Shown here piece after piece: positions 17,347 through 25,735 of a stretch of DNA of 64,000 nt (its first letter is position 1; each line of letters starts with the position of its first letter). A program made the position numbers and the translations under genes. Source of the DNA: Pedobacter yonginensis (GTDB taxonomy: Bacteria > Bacteroidota > Bacteroidia > Sphingobacteriales > Sphingobacteriaceae); contig NZ_QGNZ01000004.1 in NCBI RefSeq assembly GCF_003173595.1, forward strand, positions 124,001 through 188,000, written 5' to 3'. The notes below the pieces were generated by a model, which saw nothing but the letters and a program-made list of their open reading frames with translations, was not told where the DNA came from and did no database searches.

Positions 17347-18254
17347 GGCATATTAGAACCATCAGTGAATTCCACGAATATACAAATCTCCCAAAACCAG
17401 ACCATCCGCTAATTAGCGTCATAAATGTCGCAGATGCACTTCCGGATTCACACAGCAGCAATTCAGAGCAATTGGTATTGGATTTTTATTCAATTGCTGT
17501 GAAAAGAATGCACAATGTCAAAGTTAAATACGGACAGCAACCGTTCGATTTTAATGAAGGTATCATGTCTTTTATGTCGCCCAAACAAGTGTTTAGTATA
17601 GCTGCTGACAACAAAGATGAAGAAGTGAACAAATCAGGATGGGCTATTTATATCCATCCTGATTTTATTTGGAATACATCTTTGGCAAAGATGATTAACA
17701 ATTATAATTTTTGGGATTATACACTAAACGAATCTCTGTTTCTTTCCGAAAAAGAGGAGGCATCCATTAACCAAATTATTCAAAATATTAGAAAGGAAAC
17801 GCAGTCCAACATTGACAAATTCAGTAAGCATATTATTATATCGCAGATTGAAACTCTTTTGAATTACGCAGATAGATTTTACAGCCGTCAGTTTATTACA
17901 AGAGAAAAAAGTAACCACCAAACATTGGAAGATTTCGAGATTTTGATAAACGATTATTTCAATCGTGAAAATTTAATTGACCAAGGTTTGCCAACCGTTC
18001 AATACATTGCCCAACAACTGAATGTTTCTCCGAAATATCTTTCCAGTTTATTTCAAACGCTAACCGGACAAACTACGCAGCAACTTATACATGATAAACT
18101 AATTGAAAAAGCGAAGGAAAAACTATCTACATCACAACTTACGATTAGTGAAATCTCCTATTCACTGGGATTCGAACATATCCAGTCATTCAGCAAACTT
18201 TTTAAAACAAAAACAAATCTTTCGCCAAAAGAATTTAGGCAGTCGTTTAACTGA
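17343..18254 (+). CDS. AraC-family transcriptional regulator
   Basis: 303 residues. The C-terminal 100 residues hold two helix-turn-helix units: LPTVQYIAQQLNVSPKYLSS and QLTISEISYSLGFEHIQSFS, ending in the family signature KLFKTKTNLSPKEFRQS. The N-terminal 190 residues form an effector domain without clear relatives beyond AraC proteins of Bacteroidota that sit next to oxidoreductases. The ATG overlaps the stop of the oxidoreductase gene, so it is made from the same message and probably regulates it, through the direct repeats at 15826-15857 (inference). Confidence 0.9.
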   Translation: MRHIRTISEFHEYTNLPKPDHPLISVINVADALPDSHSSNSEQLVLDFYSIAVKRMHNVKVKYGQQPFDFNEGIMSFMSPKQVFSIAADNKDEEVNKSGWAIYIHPDFIWNTSLAKMINNYNFWDYTLNESLFLSEKEEASINQIIQNIRKETQSNIDKFSKHIIISQIETLLNYADRFYSRQFITREKSNHQTLEDFEILINDYFNRENLIDQGLPTVQYIAQQLNVSPKYLSSLFQTLTGQTTQQLIHDKLIEKAKEKLSTSQLTISEISYSLGFEHIQSFSKLFKTKTNLSPKEFRQSFN

Positions 18255-18967
18255 ATAAAAATACAACATCTTATGCAAAAACCAATTTAATACAGTGCTG
18301 TTCACTGTCCGTGTGCAAGGGATTAAATTTATGGCTGCCAACTAAGTTAAGATTTTAGCCAAGCGAGAGAAGAGGTCAATAAGTCATATACTTCAAGCAT
18401 GCTGTATGCTTAAATCTATATCATTTCTTTACTTAGATATATCATCAAAAAGCTATTTATTTTTGATATACTTTTTTTTGTTATCGGTGAGAAAAATTTA
18501 TAGCTGAAAAAACATGGATAGTTCAAATGTTAATCCCGTTTTCAACACAGTAATGAACTTGGGATGTCAATAATTACCAGATTTGAGACTGATATAAAAA
18601 TCATCAGTTCGAAATCGTTACCAAGGATCTGGGAAACCTGCTCGGCAGGAGACCAACCTACATCATAGAGGGATTGGAGGAGATTTACAATTCTTGACTG
18701 TCGATATTGACAAGCATCCAATTGAGCCATGACATGATTGCCACAGAAAATGCCTCCAGCACCGACCAAGGTAAATCTGAGGTGTGCGCCATAAGCTTTC
18801 CTCTAAGCAAGACGCATCCGGAATTGATGGTGGCTTGCCAAACATTTTTTAGAAAACCAAAGGTTCGAATATTTGTTCATTTAATACTGTATATAATTAT
18901 TTCGACCGCTGTAAAAGAATATTAAAGAATCGAGCTTGCCAAGAAAAAGCCAGTTAATAATGCAAGT
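18255..18967. other. Gap with possible decayed genes
   Basis: About 700 bases without a credible gene. At 18434-18480 an AT-rich inverted repeat followed by T8 could end the AraC message. At 18540-18925 short frames are interrupted on both strands and none matches a family; this may be the remains of a gene. No RNA gene was seen. Confidence 0.35.
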
Positions 18968-19330
18968 ATGTTGGAAAGTAACAAAACAATCCTGAAAAGG
19001 GCGAACCAGGCGGTTGCTAAAGGTGATTATGAGGGATTTCTCCGATATTGTACCGATGATACTAATTGGACATTTATAGGGGACAGGGTCCTCAACGGGA
19101 AAGAGAAAGTACGGAATTGGATGTTGGACAGTTATAAGCAACCCCCGGAGAATATTGTAGAGAATCTGATCGCTGAAAACGATTACCTTACAGTAATCGG
19201 CCATATCTCAGTAATGAACCAAGATGGAATAACAGAAAGGTTTTCATATTGCGACGTCTGGAGATTTCGTGACGGAAAAATGGCTGAGTTGAGGGCATTT
19301 GTAATCAGATCTGATGAACGCGGGGGATGA
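18968..19330 (+). CDS. SnoaL/NTF2-like protein
   Basis: 120 residues, typical length. Features of the ketosteroid-isomerase-like (SnoaL) fold: ILKRANQAVAKGDYEGFLRY helix, NWTFIGDRVLNGKEKVRNWM, and the C-terminal strands RFSYCDVWRFRDGKMAELRAFV. Members bind small hydrophobic ligands; many have no known substrate. Stands alone with no obvious operon partner. Confidence 0.8.
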   Translation: MLESNKTILKRANQAVAKGDYEGFLRYCTDDTNWTFIGDRVLNGKEKVRNWMLDSYKQPPENIVENLIAENDYLTVIGHISVMNQDGITERFSYCDVWRFRDGKMAELRAFVIRSDERGG

Positions 19331-19606
19331 GGTGTAACGAGGTTGGCAACATTAATTAAATACCGATATTGATTGGCTATAGAAATGGTTCGGGGCCTTG
19401 TGGGGTCAGATCGTGTGATGTTGCCGAAATGTACAAAATTTTTGATTGGTTTGCCGCTGCAATGTTAAAACTCTATCAATTATTTTCATCATTATCCATC
19501 CTGCTGCAAATCGCTGGTGAAAGACCTTTGATCCTTTCACTAGCTCAAGAAATTTTTAAGAAAGAGAGTTTAGTAATCAAGAACTTAGACAATAATACGA
19601 TCACGA

Positions 19607-20320
19607 ATGGTTCATTCCTTTTTAATGATAGGTCAGTCAAATATGGCGGGACGTGGTTTTCTTGAGGACGTTGATCCCATCTTTGATGAGCATATAAAGA
19701 TGCTTCGAAACGGAAGATGGCAAACAATGGTGGAGCCCATAAATTATGACCGTCCAACAGCGGGAATAGGTCTTGCAGCTTCTTTTGCCACAGCTTGGCG
19801 TTTAAAAAATGGATCAGATGAGATTGGTTTAATTCCTTGTGCAGATGGGGGAACGTCTTTGGATGATTGGGGTATTCAGGGTGAACTTTTTGAAAACGCG
19901 ATAATGCAGGTAGAATTAGCCCGAAGAAATAGCGTACTGAAAGGTGTTCTTTGGCATCAGGGTGAAAACGATTCAGCTCCTGAAAATGCAGGTTGTTATC
20001 TCGAAAAGTTTTCCCTGATAGTGAAATCAATCCGAAATAGACTAGATGCTCCAAATCTGCCCTTCATTTTGGGTGGACTTGGCGATTTTTTAACCAAGGG
20101 AGTTTATGGATCATATTTTTCAGCGTTTCCGATTGTTAATAAATCCTTGCGCGATTTTGCAGATGCAGATCCTGACTGTTATTTTGTGCCTGCTTCTGGG
20201 CTTACTGCCAATCCGGACCTAATACATTTTGATGCCAAGTCACAGAGGAGGTTTGGTATAAGGTATTTTGAGGCTTATGATGAGCTCAGGAATGCCAGGC
20301 ATAACAACATCAGAGAGTAA
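19607..20320 (+). CDS. SASA-domain carbohydrate acetylesterase (sialate O-acetylesterase type)
   Basis: 237 residues. The nucleophile motif is at the very start: MVHSFLMIGQSNMAGRG (GQSN, Ser11). The second block IGLIPCADGGTSLDDW and the third GVLWHQGENDSA follow, and the C-terminal catalytic pair is in NPDLIHFDAKSQRRFG (Asp-x-x-His). This matches CE6/SASA enzymes that remove acetyl groups from sugars. It has no signal peptide, so it should act in the cytoplasm unless the real start lies upstream; an upstream in-frame start was not found. It is separate from the mannan locus but could assist in deacetylation. Confidence 0.82.
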   Translation: MVHSFLMIGQSNMAGRGFLEDVDPIFDEHIKMLRNGRWQTMVEPINYDRPTAGIGLAASFATAWRLKNGSDEIGLIPCADGGTSLDDWGIQGELFENAIMQVELARRNSVLKGVLWHQGENDSAPENAGCYLEKFSLIVKSIRNRLDAPNLPFILGGLGDFLTKGVYGSYFSAFPIVNKSLRDFADADPDCYFVPASGLTANPDLIHFDAKSQRRFGIRYFEAYDELRNARHNNIRE

Positions 20321-20483
20321 GCCTTTTAAGCTAGGGCGCTAAAGTCACGCTTCAGCAAGTTGTGCCGGATGCAATTGTATGAATGATTGGTGGGCTATGT
20401 ACCGATAGTCTGATTTATCGTCAATTGGGAAACCGCCATAGGGCAGCGATATCGAAACCATCGAATGAAAATAATTCTATAGG

Positions 20484-21308
20484 ATGAAAGAAAACAAGGA
20501 CAAATATTTGAATTTTAGAATACCTGTTCCACCTGGCTATGAAGAAATTTTTTCCCATTTTTATTTTGCTGCAAACATGACCGATGAGGTAGTTACCAAA
20601 ACCTTGCTCCCCTCATACCAGACCATTTTGATTTTTAGTTTTGGAACGCCGGCTATCCTATGTTTCTCCGAAATAGGTAAAATAGAAACAGAGAAATGTC
20701 TGCTTTTAGGCCCCATAAAACAATCTTTTGTTTACTCACTGCCACCAAATTCAAGGATATTGGTTGCGAATCTTAAAGATGATGCTTTTTACCGATTTTT
20801 CGGCGATGCTTTGCTTGCGGAACATATGCCGATCAGTCCTGATGATTTGTTGAACGACAATTGTTTTAATACATTGTGGACACAACTCGACAAAATAGGC
20901 AGCATCCACCAACAGATTGATTCTATTGTTAACTTTTGCAAACCTTATCTAAAACTGAGAAACGAAATTATTGTCAAACTTACAACCTTCAGTGATGGAG
21001 CATTAGACCCAATCAAAACTGTCGCAAATCTGCATAATCAGACGGAAAGGAATATCCAACTAAATCATAAAAAATGTTTAGGGTATACAGCAAAAGAAAT
21101 TAACCGTTATCAAAGGTTTTTAAAAGCTATTGAACTATTACAGGCTATAGCTTCGGCTTCTGCGAAAGTAGATTGGTCAGAGATAATTAACCAATGTGGC
21201 TACTATGACCAAAGTCAACTTATTCGCGATTTCAGACATTACATCAAAATCACCCCTACCGGATATCTCAAAGTTAAACAAGACATTTGCAATCCCAAGG
21301 CAGAATAG
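20484..21308 (+). CDS. AraC-family transcriptional regulator
   Basis: 274 residues. The C-terminal part has the AraC layout: a degenerate first helix-turn-helix (DPIKTVANLHNQTERNIQLN, then KKCLGYTAKEINRYQRFLKA) and a second one with SEIINQCGYYDQSQLIRDF and the end signature HYIKITPTGYLK. The N-terminal 170 residues resemble DUF6597-type sensing domains of Bacteroidota AraC proteins. The next gene in the same direction, 77 bases on, encodes a flavodoxin-fold reductase and may be its target. Confidence 0.85.
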   Translation: MKENKDKYLNFRIPVPPGYEEIFSHFYFAANMTDEVVTKTLLPSYQTILIFSFGTPAILCFSEIGKIETEKCLLLGPIKQSFVYSLPPNSRILVANLKDDAFYRFFGDALLAEHMPISPDDLLNDNCFNTLWTQLDKIGSIHQQIDSIVNFCKPYLKLRNEIIVKLTTFSDGALDPIKTVANLHNQTERNIQLNHKKCLGYTAKEINRYQRFLKAIELLQAIASASAKVDWSEIINQCGYYDQSQLIRDFRHYIKITPTGYLKVKQDICNPKAE

Positions 21309-21385
21309 GCATATTTCGTTTTCTTACAATTTTGACAGGAATCGTTTATCTAGTTTTGTGTTATAAAACTAATAAATGATATACA

Positions 21386-21976
21386 ATGAAATATTTAATC
21401 ATTTTTGCCCATCCGGATCCACAGAGCTTGAACGGCCATCTGGAACGAACACTTTTTGGATATTTAGATAACAAAGGTCATGAAATAGTTGTTAGGGATC
21501 TTTATCAACTCAATTTCAATCCGGTACTCTCAATGAAAGATATTCAGGGGCAACGAGCGGGAAAAGTTGCAGAAGACGTCAAACTCGAACAGGAATTTAT
21601 TTCCTGGGCAGATCATATCACATTTATCTATCCCATTTGGTGGACAGGAATGCCGGCAATTCTGAAAGGTTTCATTGACCGTGTCTTTAGTTACGGTTTT
21701 GCCTATCGTTATGACCAGGGAAAACAAAAAGGTTTGCTCACTGGTAAACAGACAACCATAATCAATACGCATGGAAAATCACAATCCGAATATGAAGAGA
21801 TTGGAATGGACAAAGCTTTGTCGTTAACATCTGACCGAGGCATATTTTCCTATTGCGGTCTTGAAATCAACAGGCACTTCTTTTTTGACAGAGCGGATAG
21901 ACCAGCACCGCAAAGCGTAGAAAACTGGAAATCAAAAATATTATCCACCTACACATTGGATTATCATGACAAATAA
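21386..21976 (+). CDS. NAD(P)H oxidoreductase, flavodoxin-like fold (KefF/MdaB type)
   Basis: 196 residues, family length. The FMN/FAD-binding start MKYLIIFAHPDPQSLNGHLE, the motif WADHITFIYPIWWTGMPAIL with KGFIDRVFSYGFAYRY, and the STHGK-like INTHGKSQSEYE are characteristic of two-electron quinone reductases. Such enzymes reduce quinones or glutathione adducts and are often controlled by an adjacent regulator, here the AraC gene upstream. The stretch 21977-22211 after it shows no intact gene. Confidence 0.9.
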   Translation: MKYLIIFAHPDPQSLNGHLERTLFGYLDNKGHEIVVRDLYQLNFNPVLSMKDIQGQRAGKVAEDVKLEQEFISWADHITFIYPIWWTGMPAILKGFIDRVFSYGFAYRYDQGKQKGLLTGKQTTIINTHGKSQSEYEEIGMDKALSLTSDRGIFSYCGLEINRHFFFDRADRPAPQSVENWKSKILSTYTLDYHDK

Positions 21977-22211
21977 AGGAACCGGAAAATAGGTTTAAGT
22001 TTTGTTTCCTTCTTGGCAATTGCAGTAGAAATATTTGCCGCTGAAATATTCATTAACAAAAGACCTAAAAGATAGTCGTTCTGATTACGCTTTATTGGGA
22101 TCTAACGGATCCTCAACAGTTCTTCAATTCGGTAGCGATATTCTTGATGGAAAAGTATAAGGTTCCATGGAATTACTCCTTTCACATCGATTAAAAATTG
22201 AACTTAAAATA

Positions 22212-23159
22212 ATGAAACTTCAAAATCCTATTATTTCAATTAGTCCAATTTTATTAAGGGTACCAAACCGTTTGGCAGTATTGGAAATTAAAGTTACAGC
22301 GCCCGCAAGCGGTGGAGATCTTCCGGTGATTTTATTGTCCCATGGTCATGGGGCTTCAAATTTTCTTTCATCCTACCGTGGTTATGCACCACTTGTTGAT
22401 TATTACGCATCTCAGGGATTTGTCGTAATACAGCCAACCCATCAGGATTCAAAAACATTAGCGCTTGAAACCAATGGACCGGAGGGTGCCTTATTCTGGA
22501 AATCGAGAGCAGAAGATTTAATTTTTATCATTGATAACCTCAAACAAATTTTATCAGATATTAAAGGTCTTAATGAGCGTACGAATATAAATAATATTGC
22601 AGCCGTTGGACATTCGATGGGCGGACATACCGTTGCGATGCTGGCAGGTATGCAGGTATATGACCCTGTTTCTTGCAAATTTGTAGGGATTGCAGAACCA
22701 CGTATCAATGCATTTGTAATGTTCGGTACACCGGGCAACGGGGAAGATATCGCCGAATGGGCATCCAAACGCTACCCAATACTTAAGGGAACGGAATTTT
22801 CTAAAATGGAGCGCGAGGTTCTTGTGGTAGCGGGAGAGCACGATAGCAGCAATTTATTTTCCACCAGGAGTGATTGGCGAATGGATGCTTATCAAGCAAG
22901 TCCCGGGCCGAAAACCTTGTTAACTGTTTTTAATTCTGGACATATGTTGGGTGGGATTTCAGGTTACGATGCTTTGGAAACGGCTCAAACGAATGATGAA
23001 AATCCCGGAACGGTAAAGTTTGTAGGCGAAATCACATCGGACTACATTCGTACAAGATTCTATCCGGAAAATAAAAGTTGGGAGAATACCACTAATGCAT
23101 TGTTAAAAAATGAAGATCCGAAGGGCAAAATTGATTCTAAACCGTCGGTTGCAGTGTAA
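22212..23159 (+). CDS. Alpha/beta hydrolase (PAF-acetylhydrolase / dienelactone-hydrolase type)
   Basis: 315 residues from the ATG at 22212 (MKLQNPIISISPILLRVPNR). An ATG 45 bases upstream is possible but its sequence is unlike the family. Oxyanion region ILLSHGHGASNFLSSYRGYA, nucleophile elbow NIAAVGHSMGGHTVAMLAG (GHSMGG), later VLVVAGEHDSSN with Asp, and FNSGHMLGG supplying the catalytic His. No signal peptide. Substrate unknown. Confidence 0.82.
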   Translation: MKLQNPIISISPILLRVPNRLAVLEIKVTAPASGGDLPVILLSHGHGASNFLSSYRGYAPLVDYYASQGFVVIQPTHQDSKTLALETNGPEGALFWKSRAEDLIFIIDNLKQILSDIKGLNERTNINNIAAVGHSMGGHTVAMLAGMQVYDPVSCKFVGIAEPRINAFVMFGTPGNGEDIAEWASKRYPILKGTEFSKMEREVLVVAGEHDSSNLFSTRSDWRMDAYQASPGPKTLLTVFNSGHMLGGISGYDALETAQTNDENPGTVKFVGEITSDYIRTRFYPENKSWENTTNALLKNEDPKGKIDSKPSVAV

Positions 23160-23387
23160 ATTGGTTGATAGTATATAACACGCGGAGCATAAAAACATAA
23201 ACTTCATAATTGTATCCCATCCTCCCGTCATCACATGAAAATTCGTTTCTGAAACCGTCTAATAGAAATGATGCTTAGAAAAACCTTTTGTAATACAATA
23301 AAGTTTAAATAGCGTTAGAATTTACCTTTTTTTCTATCTTTTTATGAATCAGACAAAAAAGCTGTAACATTATTGGGGGTTATTCCA

Positions 23388-23470
23388 AAAGTGGCCGCAT
23401 CTTTTTTTGCAAAGTGGCCACATCTTCCGCTCCAAAGTGTGCACTCCGTTTCGCTTAAAAGTGTGCAGTC
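23388..23470. mobile_element. Solitary IS21-like end with four tandem repeats
   Basis: Four imperfect copies of AAAGTGnnCnnnnC start at 23388, 23411, 23434 and 23458, a 23-24 bp period: AAAGTGGCCGCATC, AAAGTGGCCACATC, AAAGTGTGCACTCC, AAAGTGTGCAGTCG. IS21-family elements carry such multiple terminal repeats as transposase sites. No istA or istB gene is present nearby, so this is an orphan end or remnant. Confidence 0.5.
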
Positions 23471-23631
23471 GGCTGATTTTAAGGCGTTTTAAGACTCTGG
23501 AAATGCCTTCTGGACTCATCGTTCATTAGGCGCACTAAAAATAAGTCCTGGCTTTTCTAAGGGCTAAAATCGACAGGTCTTTTCGGCTGTAAGCTTACCT
23601 ATATATATTACTGGAATATGATGTCGTTGTG

Positions 23632-23800
23632 AAGGCGATTCTGGGCTTTTGCGGAGCAAAAGCTCCTGGACGGGGGGTGTCCAATCTGGGGCCAGGCTAT
23701 CCGATGTTGTCTCCGAAGGAAAGGCCCTAAAAAGAAAAAGCCCTGATCGGGCTGGACAGTTTGGAACGAAACAGGGTGGATACTTTTACCGAAATACACA
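23632..23800. other. G+C-rich hairpin-rich segment of unknown role
   Basis: Unlike its AT-rich surroundings, this stretch holds consecutive perfect short hairpins: GGAGC/GCTCC at 23653-23666, GGAC/GTCC at 23668-23682 and AGCCC/GGGCT at 23739-23753. Open frames exist on both strands but none is recognised. It may be part of an inserted element together with the IS21-like end, or a structured RNA. The remainder of 23160-24203 is AT-rich without genes. Confidence 0.35.
23722..23753 (-). terminator. Terminator-like hairpin on the minus strand
   Basis: Minus strand: AGCCC-GATCA-GGGCT followed by TTTTCTTTTT. It would end transcription coming from the right, though no minus-strand gene is seen there. 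Confidence 0.4.
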
Positions 23801-24203
23801 AACAAGATAGAAATAAAACGTTAGCAAAATGCCTACAGAACAATAAACTTAAAAGAAATCGGCTGCTCACGGACTAATTCAATTATAGCATTTTAATGAT
23901 CTTGTCACCTTTTAAGTACGGCCATTTACTGAAAAACACATTAAAAAAAACCGAATTTCCCGTCTTGAAGCCTACTAAAAAAGTTCTAACTAAAAATTGA
24001 AGTTAATTAAAACAAGATAATTAATTTTCTTTCTAATTGACTGTAATTGAAAAATTTACTGTTTTTTTAGGACTGAAAGAATTTCGGATTATTTTTTTGA
24101 AGACAGAAATTTGATGAGCACTTTTCGCTCATTTTCTGATATTTATTTGTCAATAAAGCCTCAGATGGCTTTGTTTTTTTACTTTCATGGAAATTTTTCG
24201 GAA

Positions 24204-25304
24204 ATGAAAACTTATATCAAAATCATTGCTCTTGTTATTCTGGCACAATTCGTCAAGGCCCAAAAGAAACAAAGTGTTAGGGATACTCTTTCCGCTTCTG
24301 CTTTAATGCCGTTTGGACGGTCGTTACTCAAGTCAGATCATAAGTTGGAACTCATCAGTTCAGCAGTACATGTGGGCTTTAAATTCGAAGGAAATCAATG
24401 CGCTATTTATGCCTCTGTTAAAGATTCAAACAGCCATAATTATATTCAGTACGAGTTAGATGGGGTGTATCAAAAAAAAGTTCGCATTGGTGGAGATTCG
24501 GAACAACCAATTATTGTCAATGCAGTGGGTTATGGCTCACATATAATATGGTTGTATAAGGCTACAGAAGCGACTACTGGACCAGTAATAATTTCGAAAA
24601 TTGTAGGCCGAAACATAAAGGCGGTACCAGTAACTAATGCACCTATAATCGAATTTATCGGCAACAGCATTACCTGCGGAGCGGCAGCAGACACCACCGA
24701 CGTTCCCTGCGGGAAGGGTAAGTATCAAGATCAGCATAATGCATATATGGCCTACGGACCGAGAGTAGCGAGAAGCCTTTGCTTGAATTATGTTTTAAGC
24801 AGCGTGAGTGGAATAGGGGTTTACAGAACCTGGAATCTAGACGGCCCATCTATGCCTCAGGTTTATGAAAAAATCGATTTTCAGTTAAATAATCCAATCA
24901 AATGGAATTTTAATACTTTCCATCCAGCTATTGTAAGCATCGCTTTAGGCACAAACGACCTCAGTAACGGAGATGCAAAATCGTCGAGAAAACCTTTCGA
25001 CGAAAAAATTTTTATTAAAAATTTTGTAGATTTTATCTGTTTAATCAAGCTTAAATATCCAAAAGCCAAAATTGCACTGTTGAGCAGCCCGATGGTATCA
25101 GGCTCTTCTAGAGAAATTCTTGAAAGGTGTCTTCTTTCTATAAAATCAAAGGTTGATGTTTTGTATCCCAAGGATAAGCCTATTGCAACCTTTTTCTTTC
25201 CATTAATGCAGGCACATGGTTGTACAGGGCATCCAAGTGTTGCAGACCATCTTATTATGGCTGAACAGCTAAAACCATTCTTTAGTAAGCTGGTAAAACA
25301 GTAA
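24204..25304 (+). CDS. CE2-type acetylesterase, secreted (SGNH hydrolase)
   Basis: 366 residues from the ATG at 24204; the signal peptide MKTYIKIIALVILAQFVKAQ supports this start over the one at 24111. N-terminal jelly-roll domain (about residues 30-150) precedes an SGNH domain with block I EFIGNSITCGAAADTTD (Ser nucleophile in GNSITCG), IVSIALGTNDLSNGD (block with Gly/Asn) and C-terminal GCTGHPSVADHLIMAEQL with His. This arrangement is that of CE2 esterases, which remove acetyl groups from mannan and glucomannan. The SusC gene follows 431 bases on; separate promoter likely. Fits deacetylation of acetylated mannan ahead of GH26/GH5 attack. Confidence 0.85.
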   Translation: MKTYIKIIALVILAQFVKAQKKQSVRDTLSASALMPFGRSLLKSDHKLELISSAVHVGFKFEGNQCAIYASVKDSNSHNYIQYELDGVYQKKVRIGGDSEQPIIVNAVGYGSHIIWLYKATEATTGPVIISKIVGRNIKAVPVTNAPIIEFIGNSITCGAAADTTDVPCGKGKYQDQHNAYMAYGPRVARSLCLNYVLSSVSGIGVYRTWNLDGPSMPQVYEKIDFQLNNPIKWNFNTFHPAIVSIALGTNDLSNGDAKSSRKPFDEKIFIKNFVDFICLIKLKYPKAKIALLSSPMVSGSSREILERCLLSIKSKVDVLYPKDKPIATFFFPLMQAHGCTGHPSVADHLIMAEQLKPFFSKLVKQ

Positions 25305-25659
25305 ATATTAAAATACCAGCACTTTACTTACAGAAACCAAAAAAAATGCATCATCCGATTTTTCGCTCTAAAATATATATTGATAGTGTTGTGAATCTAA
25401 GGTTAAGTACAGCTGTTTTAATGGCTAAGTGAAGGTGATATAAAACATCACTGTACAGATGGATAAGATATATTTGTTTTGATATTTTAACGCGTATAAC
25501 TTGCTAAATGCATGCTATTATGTTTTAGTAGGCTGATTTTAATTATAATGGGAAAAAAAAGTATATGTATTAATTTTCCATAATTATTGATGAAAACACT
25601 GATAATGATACTATTATGTGTGTTTATTGTTTTTTAATGTGTTTTTTAGATTATTATAA

Positions 25660-25675
25660 GTTAAAATACTATTAT
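25660..25675 (+). promoter_or_regulatory. Shared mannan-operon motif, copy 1
   Basis: GTTAAAATACTATTAT, identical at 15 of 16 positions to 40648-40663 upstream of the GH26-transporter operon. It lies 22 bases before the putative -7 element. A likely binding site for the AraC regulator at 39644 (inference). Confidence 0.45.
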
Positions 25676-25696
25676 AAAAGCCCTTAACAATGCTGT

Positions 25697-25704
25697 TAAA
25701 TTTG
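25697..25704 (+). promoter_or_regulatory. Putative -7 element of susC
   Basis: TAAATTTG fits TAnnTTTG. No good -33 box was seen, as expected for an activator-dependent promoter. Confidence 0.45.
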
Positions 25705-25735
25705 AGTTAATAAATAATAACTAAATATAAACATT

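Larger units (their letters stand above)
25305..25735 (+). promoter_or_regulatory. susC leader: Long leader/promoter region of the susC operon
   Basis: 431 bases, very AT-rich, without genes. It contains ATACTATTAT twice (25608-25617 and 25666-25675) and the 16-base motif shared with the second mannan operon (25660-25675). A -7 element TAAATTTG is at 25697-25704, 32 bases before the ATG. Confidence 0.5.

Noticed and set aside
19369..19665. 98-residue frame before the SASA esterase
   Set aside because: It overlaps the real esterase start in another frame and has no recognisable features.
23608..23805. 65-residue minus-strand frame
   Set aside because: It spans hairpins, has biased composition from the G+C-rich segment and no family match.
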